Shown: positions 25,279-36,000, numbered from the stretch's first letter. The stretch is 51,315 nucleotides of DNA from Bacteroides timonensis (GCF_000513195.1 NZ_CBVI010000106.1:1-51315), one strand, 5' to 3'. Program-made: numbers and translations. Notes: generated from the sequence alone by a model not told the origin.

Positions 25279-26106
25279 GTGGATCTACTACAATACACCT
25301 TCTTTCAACATGCCCTCATCGGCAGTTTGCTGGCAAGCATTGTTTGCGGACTTATCGGTACGTATATCGTAACGAGGCGACTGGTGTTCATTAGTGGCGG
25401 ACTGACACATGCCTCTTTCGGAGGAATTGGTCTGGGATTATATACAGGAATTTCTCCCATTTTGGCAGCCGGAGTGTTTGCGGTATTGTCCGCTTTTGGT
25501 GTGGAGTGGCTTAGCAAACGCAATGATATGCGCGAAGACTCAGCTATCGCGGTATTCTGGACGCTGGGGATGGCATTGGGTATCATGTTCACTTTTCTTT
25601 CACCCGGGTTCGCACCCGATTTGTCAGCTTATCTGTTCGGTAATATACTGACGATTACATTCGGAGACATCGCCTTGCTTGCGGGACTTGCAGTGATACT
25701 GGCTATTTTCTTTATCCTATACCTGCGTCCGATTATTTACGTTGCTTTCGACCGGGAATTTGCACGTTCACAAGGCATTCCCGTACAAATATTCGAATAT
25801 GTGCTGATGATGTTCATTGCACTGACCATTGTGGCATGTCTGCGCATGGTAGGCATTGTGCTGGTTATTTCCCTGCTCACCATCCCACAAATGACTGCGA
25901 ATTTGTTTACGCATCGTTTCCACCGCATTATCTGGCTATCCATCGGCATCGGTTATCTCAGTTGCCTGGGCGGATTAATGATATCCTATTATCTCAACGT
26001 TCCTTCCGGTGCAGCTATCATCTTCTTTTCCATCATTATATACGTAGTATGTAAGCTGGGAAAGAGTTTTTATTTATCTTTACGGCAGAAAACGCAGAAC
26101 CCGTAA
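25279..26106 (+). CDS. Zinc/manganese-type ABC transporter permease (ABC-3 family)
   Basis: A 275-residue inner-membrane permease of the ZnuB/MntB family with about eight helices. Signatures: TRRLVFISGGLTHASFGGIG near residues 33-52 and REFARSQGIPV, the loop that contacts the ATPase. It would import a divalent metal such as Zn2+ or Mn2+. The start is GTG. No ATPase or binding-protein gene is nearby, so those subunits must be encoded elsewhere. It is coupled to the Cys-rich membrane protein upstream and followed 15 bases later by the sprE-like gene. Confidence 0.88.
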   Translation: MDLLQYTFFQHALIGSLLASIVCGLIGTYIVTRRLVFISGGLTHASFGGIGLGLYTGISPILAAGVFAVLSAFGVEWLSKRNDMREDSAIAVFWTLGMALGIMFTFLSPGFAPDLSAYLFGNILTITFGDIALLAGLAVILAIFFILYLRPIIYVAFDREFARSQGIPVQIFEYVLMMFIALTIVACLRMVGIVLVISLLTIPQMTANLFTHRFHRIIWLSIGIGYLSCLGGLMISYYLNVPSGAAIIFFSIIIYVVCKLGKSFYLSLRQKTQNP

Positions 26107-26121
26107 AACTTACTGGCATAG

Positions 26122-29100
26122 TTGAAACGCAAAGCAATCCTCCTCACTGGCATCTTAGTCACTTTGATGCTCATTACCGGATGTTCTACCCGAAAGAATA
26201 CAGCCGGCACACGCTTCTATCATGCCCTAACCACCCGTTACAACGTCTACTTCAACGGAAACGAAGCTTATAAAGCCGGATTGCAGGCACAGCAACAAGG
26301 GAATAAGGATAACTACATGGAAATGCTCCCCCTCTATCCCATCGGCAATAAAGAAACTACAGGTATCGGTACTTCCGACTATGAGCGAGCCATTGAGAAA
26401 GCGCAAAAAGCCATTCGTCAGCATTCTATCAAGCGACGCCCCATACGTAAACCAGGACGGGCATACACGGACGAATACAAAAAATGGCTGGCGCGTCGGG
26501 AGTTCAATCCTTTCATACACCGTGCATGGCTGCTGTTGGGAAAAGCACAATATCAGAAAGGAGATTTCCCGGAAGCTGCCTCAACCTTTTCTTATATCGT
26601 GCGCCTCTATGACGGACAGACGAGCATCACTTCCGAAGCTCTGATCTGGCTATCCCGCTGCTACTCAGCTCTGGGCTGGCAATACGATGCGGAAGACGCT
26701 CTGAACCGGGTAAATAACGATAGTCTGCCGCTATCACTGGCAGTCCCTTATGCTTCGGCAACAGGAAACTACCTGTTGGGCAGTCAGCGATACAAAGAAG
26801 CCATCCCCCATTTGGAAAAGACCGCCAAAAACGAGAAGAACAAGCAGCAAAAAGCGCGATGCTATTATCTCCTGGGACAGACTTACCAGCTATTGCAACA
26901 ACCGGAACAAGCTTATCAATCATACAGCAAAGTAATTCGTCTCAACCCTCCGTACGAACTGGCATTGAGTGCCCGTATCCGCCAGACGGAAGTGATGCCC
27001 ACCGCCAATAGCCGTAAGATAACAGGAAAGCTACTGCGGCTGAGCAAAGACGAGAAAAACGAAGAGTATCTGGATCAGATTTACTATGCATTGGGTAATG
27101 TTTACCTGGCCGGGAAAGACACGGCACAGGCTCTTTCCGCATATCACAAAGGAATAGAAAAGAGCACCCGTAATGGTGTGGAGAAAGGAATTCTTCAACT
27201 GACATTAGGAAACTTGTACTGGCAGCAGGCACGCTATGCCGAAGCGCAGAAAGCATATGCAGAGGCAATAGGATTGATAGATAAGACACACCGGGAATAT
27301 GCCGACATTACCACCCGTTCGGAAATATTGGACGAACTGGTACCTCATACCAATACCATACAGTTGCAGGATAGTTTGCAGCACCTTGCCGGGATGCCGG
27401 AGGCGGAACGAATGGCCGTCATAGAAAACATCATTGCACAGGTCATCGCCCGGGAGGAAGCCGAACGCAAGGCGGCCGAAGAAGCAGAGCGGGAAACAAA
27501 CCGCCTGCAGATGCGGGAAGAAGCGGAAAGTCAGTTACCTGCAACTTCGATTATCAGCAAACCGGGGCAAGGCAATACCACTACTTCACAAACTACCCAG
27601 CCGGCAATAGGCGGAAAACAGGATTGGTATTTTTATAATCCGCAATTAGTGGAACAGGGAAAAGCAGAGTTCCAACGTTTGTGGGGACGCAGAAAACTGG
27701 AAGACAACTGGCGAAGGAAAAACAAGACTGTGGTTGCACTGGACGATTTTGAAGAGGTAGATTACAGTGAACCGGAAGATATTACCCCCAAAGACAGTAT
27801 CCGGAACAGTCAGGAAAATGAACCCACAGAAAGTCCTGTATCCCCCAAAGAAGATTCTAAAGAGGGAACTGCCGACAGTATCGCCAATGACACGCATCGT
27901 CCGGAATACTATCTGGCACAGATTCCATTGACAGAAGAGGCTATGCAGGCATCCAACGCATTGCTATCGGAAGCCTTATACGGTGCCGGAATAGTCTTCA
28001 AGGATCGTATGCACGATTTCCGACGGGCAGAAGCCATGTTCGAAAGGCTCATCCGGCAGTTCCCGGACTTCGCGCAAGCTGATGAAGCCTATTATCAGTT
28101 ATTCCTGACGGAATTGGCTATAGGATATTATGAGAAAAAAGGCAGTTCCGCTGAAAAATATAAAGCCGAACTTATCGCCCGATTCCCCGAAAGCCGTTAT
28201 GCCAAGACACTGGCTGACCCGGATTTCGCAGAGAATGCCATACATGGTAAACAACGCGAAGATTCACTCTATGTCCGTGCTTATGAGCATTTCCAGATGG
28301 GCGACACAGCCACCGTGCGGGCTGCCGAACATCTTTCTTCCGAAATATATCCATTAGGGCAACACCGCCCGAAGTTTATGTTCCTCGAAGCCGTCACCCG
28401 ACTGCAAGGAGGAGAAACTGAACGGTTCCTCGCCACTCTGAAAGAACTTGTACAGCAATATCCGCAGAACGAAATCACCGATCTGGCCGCCCATATACTG
28501 AAAGGCGTACAGGAAGGGCGTCTGCTGGCACGTGACAGCCATACATTCGGTTCTATCTGGCAACGACGGAATGCCGAACTGGCCGAAGCAGGCAATCTGC
28601 TGGGCGATAGCTTGAGCAGTACCGCTATTCTCCCACCGGACAGTGCTTTCAGCACAGAGCGCAATGTACCGTTCCTCTTTATCCTTGCTTATGAAGAAGG
28701 AAAAGTAAACGAGAATATGCTTCTGTTTGAAGTGGCACGCTATAATTTCTCCACTTTCCTGGTTAAGAACTTCGACCTTGCATTTGCTCACGAACGGGGG
28801 ATCGGTATGTTGCAAATTCGTCCGTTCAACAATTACGATGAAACACAGCAATATTTCCGTCGACTTTATGCAAATCCCGAAATGGCGGCACGGCTCAGTG
28901 GTATGCGTGCTATACTCATCTCGGAGGCCAACTATGCGCAATTAATCAAACAATATAGTTTCGATGATTATGATGCCTTCTACCGTACACACTTCTCTTC
29001 CATACCAGAACCGGAACTAAAAGGCTATACACTGGATGAACCTCTGCTGAACCTGCCGACAAAGGAAGAAGAACGGCAGAGAGAAGAAAATCTGCCTGCG

Positions 29101-29142
29101 GAAGAGGACGACCCGGAAAATGGTGTTATCTTTGGCGAGTGA
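26122..29142 (+). CDS. SprE/PorW-like TPR lipoprotein
   Basis: A 1006-residue lipoprotein: signal peptide with lipobox LITGC (Cys about residue 21), then the family-typical start STRKNTAGTRFYHALTTRYN, many tetratricopeptide repeats, a charged Glu/Ala-rich helix (about 440-465), a low-complexity linker and further TPR repeats. SprE of Flavobacterium and PorW of Porphyromonas are needed for gliding and type IX secretion. Bacteroides generally lacks that system, so the role here is unknown. The TTG start was chosen because the first ATG would delete the signal peptide. A porX-like gene follows, matching the functional pairing in other Bacteroidota. Confidence 0.85.
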   Translation: MKRKAILLTGILVTLMLITGCSTRKNTAGTRFYHALTTRYNVYFNGNEAYKAGLQAQQQGNKDNYMEMLPLYPIGNKETTGIGTSDYERAIEKAQKAIRQHSIKRRPIRKPGRAYTDEYKKWLARREFNPFIHRAWLLLGKAQYQKGDFPEAASTFSYIVRLYDGQTSITSEALIWLSRCYSALGWQYDAEDALNRVNNDSLPLSLAVPYASATGNYLLGSQRYKEAIPHLEKTAKNEKNKQQKARCYYLLGQTYQLLQQPEQAYQSYSKVIRLNPPYELALSARIRQTEVMPTANSRKITGKLLRLSKDEKNEEYLDQIYYALGNVYLAGKDTAQALSAYHKGIEKSTRNGVEKGILQLTLGNLYWQQARYAEAQKAYAEAIGLIDKTHREYADITTRSEILDELVPHTNTIQLQDSLQHLAGMPEAERMAVIENIIAQVIAREEAERKAAEEAERETNRLQMREEAESQLPATSIISKPGQGNTTTSQTTQPAIGGKQDWYFYNPQLVEQGKAEFQRLWGRRKLEDNWRRKNKTVVALDDFEEVDYSEPEDITPKDSIRNSQENEPTESPVSPKEDSKEGTADSIANDTHRPEYYLAQIPLTEEAMQASNALLSEALYGAGIVFKDRMHDFRRAEAMFERLIRQFPDFAQADEAYYQLFLTELAIGYYEKKGSSAEKYKAELIARFPESRYAKTLADPDFAENAIHGKQREDSLYVRAYEHFQMGDTATVRAAEHLSSEIYPLGQHRPKFMFLEAVTRLQGGETERFLATLKELVQQYPQNEITDLAAHILKGVQEGRLLARDSHTFGSIWQRRNAELAEAGNLLGDSLSSTAILPPDSAFSTERNVPFLFILAYEEGKVNENMLLFEVARYNFSTFLVKNFDLAFAHERGIGMLQIRPFNNYDETQQYFRRLYANPEMAARLSGMRAILISEANYAQLIKQYSFDDYDAFYRTHFSSIPEPELKGYTLDEPLLNLPTKEEERQREENLPAEEDDPENGVIFGE

Positions 29143-29156
29143 AACAGTGACGAGTG

Positions 29157-29245
29157 ACGAGCTACAAGTTGCGGCGCTATACTCGTAGCTGACAGTGATG
29201 AGCTACAAGTCGCCGCGCCATACTCGTAGCTCGTAGCTTGTAGCT
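29157..29245. repeat. Hairpin element E, tandem double copy
   Basis: A 32-bp unit occurs twice (29159-29190 and 29200-29231, 41 bp apart), each running from GAGCTACAAGT to ACTCGTAGCT around a GCGGCGCTATAC or GCCGCGCCATAC core. Outer arms AGCTACAAG and CTTGTAGCT pair. The arms resemble element C. It fills the sprE-porX gap and would be transcribed between two functionally linked genes. Confidence 0.7.
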
Positions 29246-29260
29246 AAAAAACTAACAGAT

Positions 29261-30851
29261 ATGAAGAAAGACAGATTACTTTGGGTGGACGATGAAATCA
29301 GTTTGTTGCGACCGCACATCCTGTTTCTGGAAGGCAAAGGCTACGAAGTAGATACCGTAACCAACGGACAGGATGCACTGGATCGCTGCCGCGCTACAAC
29401 CTACGACCTAATCTTTCTGGACGAAAACATGCCCGGACTGAGCGGTCTGCAAACTCTGGCATTAATAAAAGAAATCTGCCCCACCGTCCCCGTCGTCATG
29501 ATCACCAAAAGTGAAGAAGAAAACATCATGGACATGGCTATCGGACAAAAAAATTGCGGATTACCTGATCAAACCCGTCAATCCTAACCAGATATTGTTG
29601 TCGCTAAAGAAGAACCTGCATCGTCGGGATATAGTCAGCGAAGCCGCACAAACCGGTTATCAACAAAATTTCGGTAAGATAGGCATGCAAATCAATGACT
29701 CGCTGACGGCAACAGACTGGATGGAATTGTATCGCCGCCTGGTATACTGGGAACTGGAATTGGAAGCTACAGACAGTCCCATGAGCGAGATGCTTGCCAT
29801 GCAGAAAGCAGAAGCCAATTCTGCCTTTGCCAAATTCATAAAGAAGCACTATGCCGACTGGGTATCGGACGAAAAAGGGGCAACTAACACACGCAAACCC
29901 TCTTCGGAAAACACCGGCCGCCCTCTGATGAGCCCGGATCTTTTCAAACGCATCCTTTTCCCTCTGCTGGACAAAGGAGAAAAGATTTTCTTTATTGTAC
30001 TTGATAATTTCCGGTACGACCAATGGCGCGTTCTTGCCAATGAGCTATCCGGCTTATTCAACATTGAAGAACAACTCTATTTCAGCATTCTGCCCACCGC
30101 CACGCAATATGCCCGCAATGCCATCTTTTCCGGACTGATGCCTGACCAGATAGCCAAGCTTTTCCCCGAATTATGGATAGATGAGGACGAAGAAGAAAAC
30201 AAAAACCTGAATGAAGCCCCACTGATACGTACCATTATAGAGCGCTATCGCCGCAGTGATACCTTCTCTTACCATAAAATTAATGATGCTTCCGGTGCAG
30301 AACGTCTACTGGCACAACTTCCCGCCTTAGCGCAGAATGACCTCAATGTTGCCGTATTCAATTTTATCGACATGTTGAGCCACAGCCGAACGGAAAGCAA
30401 AATGATACGCGAACTCGCCTCTACCGAGGCAGCCTACCGTAGTATCACCCTTTCCTGGTTTCGCCATTCACCGCTGAGCGACTTGCTGAAAGCGCTTGCC
30501 AGTCGTCAGTACCGGGTTATCATCACCACCGATCACGGCAGCATTCGCGTAGACAACCCGGTAAAGGTGCAAAGCAACAGTAAAGAAATCAATGCCAACC
30601 TGCGATACAAACTGTCACGCAACATGGCATACAATCCCAAACAGGTGTTTGAAATCACCCGCCCCGCCGAGATACACCTCCCCTCACCCAACGTGAGCAC
30701 GCGCTATATCTTCGCTACAGGCCGGGATTTCTTTGCCTATCCCAATAATTACAACCATTACGTCAGCTACTACACCGATACTTTCCAGCATGGAGGCATT
30801 TCGATGGAAGAGATGATTATCCCACTTATCACACTAAGTGGACGAAACTGA
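29261..30851 (+). CDS. porX: PorX-like response regulator with PglZ domain, frameshifted
   Basis: Two-component regulator with an N-terminal receiver and a C-terminal PglZ (alkaline-phosphatase-fold) domain, as in PorX of type IX secretion regulation. The receiver has VDDE, phosphoacceptor Asp54 (FLDENMPG) and Thr82. An A7 run at 29547-29553 shifts the frame, so translation stops at 29585-29587 (108 residues), before Lys104 (YLIKPVN). With A6 the frames join into about 529 residues; PglZ motifs then follow: LDNFRYDQW, PTATQYARN and TTDHGS. The C-terminal frame (29511-30851) is otherwise intact. The run could permit slippage, be a mutation, or be an assembly error. It sits between sprE and tsaE. 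Confidence 0.87.
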
Positions 30852-30876
30852 AAGTAAAATCATAATTAAATATAGT

Positions 30877-31305
30877 ATGGAAATTAAAATTCAATCTCTG
30901 GACCATATCCATGAAGCCGCCCGCGAGTTCATCGCCGCTATGGGCGACAATACCGTTTTCGCTCTCTATGGAAAAATGGGAGCTGGTAAAACTACTTTTA
31001 TCAAGGCGCTTTGCCAGGAGTTGGGCGTTGAAGATGTCGTTACATCACCCACCTTTGCCGTTATCAATGAGTATCGTTCGGACATAGCGGGAGAATTGAT
31101 CTATCATTTCGACTTCTATCGGATCAAGAAGCTGGAAGAAGTATATGATATGGGATACGAAGATTACTTCTACAGTGGTGCGCTCTGTTTCATCGAATGG
31201 CCGGAACTGGTGGAGGAACTGCTACCGGGCAATACCATTAAAGTGACTATTGAGGAACAGGAAGACGGTTCGCGCAGGTTGACAATGGAAGAAAAACCGG
31301 ATTAA
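30877..31305 (+). CDS. tsaE: tRNA threonylcarbamoyladenosine biosynthesis ATPase TsaE
   Basis: A 142-residue P-loop ATPase that works with TsaB, TsaC and TsaD to place t6A at position 37 of ANN-decoding tRNAs. Walker A is GKMGAGKTTF (Lys38, Thr39); the family signatures SPTFAVINEY and HFDFYRI follow, as does IEWPE. ATG 30877 is preferred over an in-frame start at 30838 inside the porX 3' end. It probably shares a transcript with porX and the downstream small membrane protein. Confidence 0.95.
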   Translation: MEIKIQSLDHIHEAAREFIAAMGDNTVFALYGKMGAGKTTFIKALCQELGVEDVVTSPTFAVINEYRSDIAGELIYHFDFYRIKKLEEVYDMGYEDYFYSGALCFIEWPELVEELLPGNTIKVTIEEQEDGSRRLTMEEKPD

Positions 31306-31311
31306 TAGCTT

Positions 31312-31527
31312 ATGAGCCAATACATCGTACAAGGTATATTCGCGGTAGCCGGCATCCTCTCGCTGCTGGCGGCCGTGTTCGACTGGGAGTGGTTCTTCAC
31401 CGCCCGCAACACACAGTTCGCCGTAAAGAGTGTAGGACGGCAGCGCGCCCGGTTATTCTATGGCGTACTGGGAGTGATTCTTATCGCAATGTCCGCATTC
31501 TTCTTCCTGAACACGCCAAGGGAATGA
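31312..31527 (+). CDS. Imm17-like small membrane protein
   Basis: A 71-residue protein with two transmembrane helices (about 5-24 and 49-67) and a basic loop (RQRARLFYG) between them, resembling the Imm17 family of putative polymorphic-toxin immunity proteins. No toxin gene is nearby and it starts 6 bases after tsaE, so a housekeeping role is as likely as immunity. It is followed by a 23-bp tandem repeat. The family call is from memory of the motif and is moderate. Confidence 0.65.
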   Translation: MSQYIVQGIFAVAGILSLLAAVFDWEWFFTARNTQFAVKSVGRQRARLFYGVLGVILIAMSAFFFLNTPRE

Positions 31528-31534
31528 TGCCGTA

Positions 31535-31648
31535 CTATGCAGGGTGTCTGCATAGACCTATGCAGGGTGTACACATAGACCTATGCAGGGTGCCCGCATA
31601 GACCTATGCAGGGTGTACGCATAGACCTATGCAGGGTGTACGCATAGG
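31535..31648. repeat. Five 23-bp tandem hairpin units
   Basis: The unit starts at 31535, 31558, 31581, 31604 and 31627, exactly 23 bp apart. Each reads CTATGC-AGGGTGTAC-GCATAG with minor changes in the middle, so each can fold into a 6-bp hairpin. The array fills the gap between the converging imm17-like and OprM-like genes (it ends 3 bases before the latter's stop codon) and may act as a bidirectional transcription barrier. Arms are conserved while loops vary. Confidence 0.85.
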
Positions 31649-31651
31649 CAG

Positions 31652-33025
31652 CTACCGCCATCCCCCGCCAAGTGCCTTATACAGTCGCACCAGTGTGATC
31701 TGCTTATCCCGTATCGCATTGCTCAATCCGATCTGGGCGTCGAAATATCCACGTTGTGCATCCAGCACGTCCAGATATCCGATTACGCCATTGATATACT
31801 GCAACTGAGCCAACTCCACATTGGTTTGCGCGGCTTGTTCCAGTTGCAGGCGCGACTCATAAATATCCTTTATCTTATTGAAATCTACAATTGCATTCCG
31901 CGCATCCTTGAAAGCCGTCAGCACTGATTTCTCGTAAGTGTAAACCTCCTGTTCGTACGCCGCTTTCTTGGCTTTCAGCATCGCCCGGTTCTTACCCATC
32001 GCAAACAACGGTGTCAGCAAGGAACCGCTCAGGAAATGATAGGGCGATTTCAGGAAATCAGAGAATTCCGCACTCTCCAAACCGTAATGTGCCGTCAGAG
32101 CCAGACGAGGAAACATATTAGTATACGCAAGGCCTACCGCCGCATTGGCCGCAATCAATTTCTGTTCCGCCTGACGTACATCCGGACGGCGTTCCAGCAA
32201 TGTGGACGGAAGCCCTACAGGAAGGTTTTCCGGCAGTTTCACCTCTTCGGACAACACCGAGCGTTCTATCTTCCGCGGATATTCACCTGCCAGGAAAGCA
32301 ATGTCATTCTCCTTAATGGAAATCTTTCGCTCCAGATCCGGAACCAGCGTCGCGGTACGTGCAAATTCCACCTGCGCCTGTTGATAAGAGGTTTCCGAGG
32401 TAAGTCCGCCTTCAAAACGAAGCTTTGCCAACCGCACGCCTTCTTTACGGGCATTCAGTGTCTGACGAACAATAGCCAGTTCATTATCCAAAGCCACCAG
32501 TTCAAAGTATGCCTGAGCCACTTCTGCCACCAGGCTCATTTTCAGTGCCCGTTGCGCCTCTATCGAACCCAGGAAATCCGCCATACTCTTATCTTTCGCC
32601 CAACGCAGGTTTCCCCACAGGTCCACTTCCCATGAAACGATTGCCTTTGCTTCATAGCTACGGTCCGAATCATAATTGTCCCCGCCATAGTTCTCCGCTT
32701 CCTTGTCCGCATACAACTTACCACTGACTTGCGGGAAAAGATTAGCAAAATCTATGCGTTTCATTGCCGCCAGCTCCTTCACCCGCGCGGCGGCTATCTT
32801 CATATCCTTATTATATTCGAGCGTCCGCTCTATGAGCGCTTGCAACGTAGTATCGGTGTAGAGTTCCCACCATTGCCGGTCGGCGATAGAGAGCGTGTCC
32901 TGTTCCGTTGAGTCAAGCTGTTGCGGCAGGTTCAGTTCCGGACGTACATAATGTTTACCCAACTGGCAGGAACTGAACAATAACACCAACGCCATCATGT
33001 AATATATTGTATATTTTCTTTTCAT
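31652..33025 (-). CDS. OprM/NodT-type outer-membrane efflux lipoprotein
   Basis: A 457-residue outer-membrane channel of the RND operon: lipoprotein signal with lipobox LLFSSC (Cys about residue 20), then two outer-membrane efflux repeats with long helices (AQAYFELVALDNELAIV; AVGLAYTNMFPRLALTAHYG). It would trimerise and dock onto the adaptor and RND pump encoded upstream. The gene begins 3 bases after the pump stop codon. The C-terminus overlaps nothing but abuts a tandem repeat. Confidence 0.93.
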   Translation of the reverse strand: MKRKYTIYYMMALVLLFSSCQLGKHYVRPELNLPQQLDSTEQDTLSIADRQWWELYTDTTLQALIERTLEYNKDMKIAAARVKELAAMKRIDFANLFPQVSGKLYADKEAENYGGDNYDSDRSYEAKAIVSWEVDLWGNLRWAKDKSMADFLGSIEAQRALKMSLVAEVAQAYFELVALDNELAIVRQTLNARKEGVRLAKLRFEGGLTSETSYQQAQVEFARTATLVPDLERKISIKENDIAFLAGEYPRKIERSVLSEEVKLPENLPVGLPSTLLERRPDVRQAEQKLIAANAAVGLAYTNMFPRLALTAHYGLESAEFSDFLKSPYHFLSGSLLTPLFAMGKNRAMLKAKKAAYEQEVYTYEKSVLTAFKDARNAIVDFNKIKDIYESRLQLEQAAQTNVELAQLQYINGVIGYLDVLDAQRGYFDAQIGLSNAIRDKQITLVRLYKALGGGWR

Positions 33026-33028
33026 AAC

Positions 33029-36000
33029 TTATCGTTTAAATCGCTTCGTAACTTTCTTAATATTCGTACTCTTCGCTTTTGCCTTCGCCTTATAAATCAG
33101 TACAAAGAAGAACGGTACCAAAAGAATACCTATCGTCACAGCTAAAATCATTCCAAAGAATACACCGGTACCAATAGCCTGACGGCTTGCCGAGCCCGGT
33201 CCGCTGGCAATAACCATCGGCAACATACCGAGAATAAATGCCAATGACGTCATCAGGATAGGACGGAAGCGCAGCTGCGATGCATGTAAAGCCGCCTTAA
33301 CCACATTCGCCCCACGATCTACTTGTTCTTTGGCAAATTCTACAATCAAAATAGCATTCTTTGCCGCCAGACCGACCAGCATTACCAATCCGATCTGGAA
33401 ATAGACATCGTTCTCCAATCCACACAGCCACACTCCGAGGTAGGCTCCCAACGCTGCAATGGGCAATGAAAGCAGCACCGCAATGGGCACTGTCCAGCTT
33501 TCGTAAAGTGCTGCCAGGAAGAGGAATACGAACAGGAATACCAATGCCAATACCATTGCCGTCTGTCCTCCGGCCTGTTTCTCCTGATAAGAAAGTCCAC
33601 TCCATTCTACACCTATATTTTCCGGCAAGTGTTCGCGAGCTATCTGCTCAATGATTTCCATGGCCTGACCGGAACTGTAACCATCCGCCGCTCCACCACG
33701 AATTACGGCACTGTTGAACATATTGAAACGTTTGATGCTACCCGGTCCCGTGGTATAGGAAGTGGTTCCGAGAGAAGTCAACGGTATCATTACATTATCC
33801 GCCCCACGTACAAAGAACAGGTTGATATTTTCTTTGTGTTCCCGATAAGGTGCTTCAGCCTGAATATATACACGATAGATACGATTGAACATATTGAAGT
33901 CGTTCACATATACCGAACCTGTATAAGCCTTCATGGTTGAAAAGACATCTGCCAACGGCACTCCCGCCAGTTTTACCTTATCACGATCTACGTCGAAATA
34001 GAGTTGCGGAATATCCGCCTGTAAAGATGATGACAGTCCGGATAGCTCCTTACGCTGCGATGCATAATACATCAATGTATCCGTAGCCTGCACCAGATTA
34101 TCGAATGTGGCATCTCCACGTGCCTCAAGCTGCATTTCGAAACCACCCGAGCTTCCCAATCCCGGAATAACCGGCGGTGTGGAAAGATATACTTTACACT
34201 CAGGATATTCCTGCAAATCCTTTTTCACTTGTGCCATCACCTCGTCAATGGTTTGTCCGTCACGCGCACCCCACGGCTTCATAATAACCGTCAGTTCGCT
34301 ACGTGCCTGGCTGCTGCCTACACGAGGGCTGCTACCCACTACGCTCTGCACATACTCTACAGCCGGATTCAACATCAGATACTCCACTGCACGCTCTGAC
34401 ACGGTACGTGTACGCTCCAGTGTAGCACCTTCAGGCAATTCCAGTTCCACTTTGAAGTAACCCTGATCTTCCACGGGTAAGAAACTGGTCGGTATCAGGC
34501 GGTTTATCAGTAAGATGGCTACCAGTACCACACCAAATGCAGCCAGTACTCTGCGAGGATTTCCTATCACACGTGAAATCTGGCGAACATATTTACGGTT
34601 GCCCATATTCAGTGCATAGTTAATATAACGGAATACGATATTCTTTCGCTTATGCGATTCCGGTTTCAATATCAACGAACACATTACCGGGCTCAAAGTC
34701 AATGCAACCACCGTAGAAAGTAATACGGAAACCACAATTGTCACCGTGAATTGACGATAAAGCTGCCCTGTGATACCACCAAGGAAACTAACCGGTACAA
34801 ACACAGCCGCCAATACCAGAGACGTAGCAATAATCGCTCCCGTCAATCCTTCCATCGCTTTTTTCGTAGCCTCGTAAGGTGGTAGTTTCTCTTCGTGCAT
34901 AATGCGCTCTACGTTCTCCACTACCACAATAGCGTCATCCACCACAATACCGATGGCAAGTACCAATCCAAGCAATGTAAGTATATTGAGCGAAAAGCCG
35001 AATATCAGCATGAAACCGAACGTACCAATCAGGGAAATAGGTACTGCCACAATCGGAATAAGTGTAGCACGCCAGCTTTGCAGTGACAGGAATACCACGA
35101 TAATTACCAGTATCAACGCTTCAAACAAAGTCTTATATACTTCGTGAATAGACTCTGAAATATATGTCGTCATATCAAACGGAATCTCGTAACTCAATCC
35201 GTCAGGGAAGTTACTGCTGATTTCATCCATCGCCTTTTTCACATTCTCTGCCACTTCCATAGCATTGGCACCCGGAAGCATATAAATGCCTAACACCGCT
35301 GCATTTTCGCCATTGATGCTACTCTCCGTATTGTATGAAGACGCCTCCAGCGAGATGCGTGCCACGTCGCGCAAACGAACAATGGAACCATCCGCATTCG
35401 CACGAACTACGATTTCTTCAAACTGCCCTACAGTAGAAAGACGTCCCTGAGTCGTAATAGGAATGGTAATATCCAATCCTTGTACAGGTTGTTGCCCCAG
35501 CACACCGGCCGCGGACTCACGGTTCTGATCTTTCAGAGCATTCTGCAAATCGGCTACGGTCAGTCCGAAGTTTGCCAATTTGTCCGGTTGCACCCAAATC
35601 TGCATTGCATAGTAGCGGCTACCAATATTGGAGACACGCCCTACACCTGGAATACGACGAAGCAAATCGAGTACGTTCAGTGTAGCGAAGTTACTCAAAT
35701 AGATTTCATCAAACTTCGGGTCGGAAGACATCAGACAGATAGTCATTAACTGGCTGGCTGCCTGTTTTTCTACGGATATACCGTTCTGTACCACTTCTGC
35801 CGGAAGACGGGACTCCGCCAGTTTCAAACGGTTCTGTATTTCTACTGCCGCCAAATCGGGGTCAGCCGAAATATCAAATGTCACTGTAGCGGAAAAACCA
35901 CCGGAATTGGAACTGTTGGACTCCATATAGAGCATTCCCGGTGTTCCATTCAATTCTTGTTCGATAGGTGTAGCTACCGCCTGTGATACTGTCAGTGCAC

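Noticed and set aside
28354..28941. 195-codon minus-strand frame
   Set aside because: Antisense to the TPR region of the SprE-like gene; the plus-strand frame has the signal peptide and repeats.
29511..29587. Programmed -1 ribosomal frameshift in porX
   Set aside because: Joining the two frames needs a +1 shift (loss of one A), not the common -1 shift, and no stimulatory hairpin follows the A7 run.
31535..31648. CRISPR array
   Set aside because: The units are contiguous 23-bp tandem copies without unique spacers, and no cas genes are near.
32036..32635. 199-codon plus-strand frame
   Set aside because: Antisense to the OprM-type gene, low-complexity translation with no family match.
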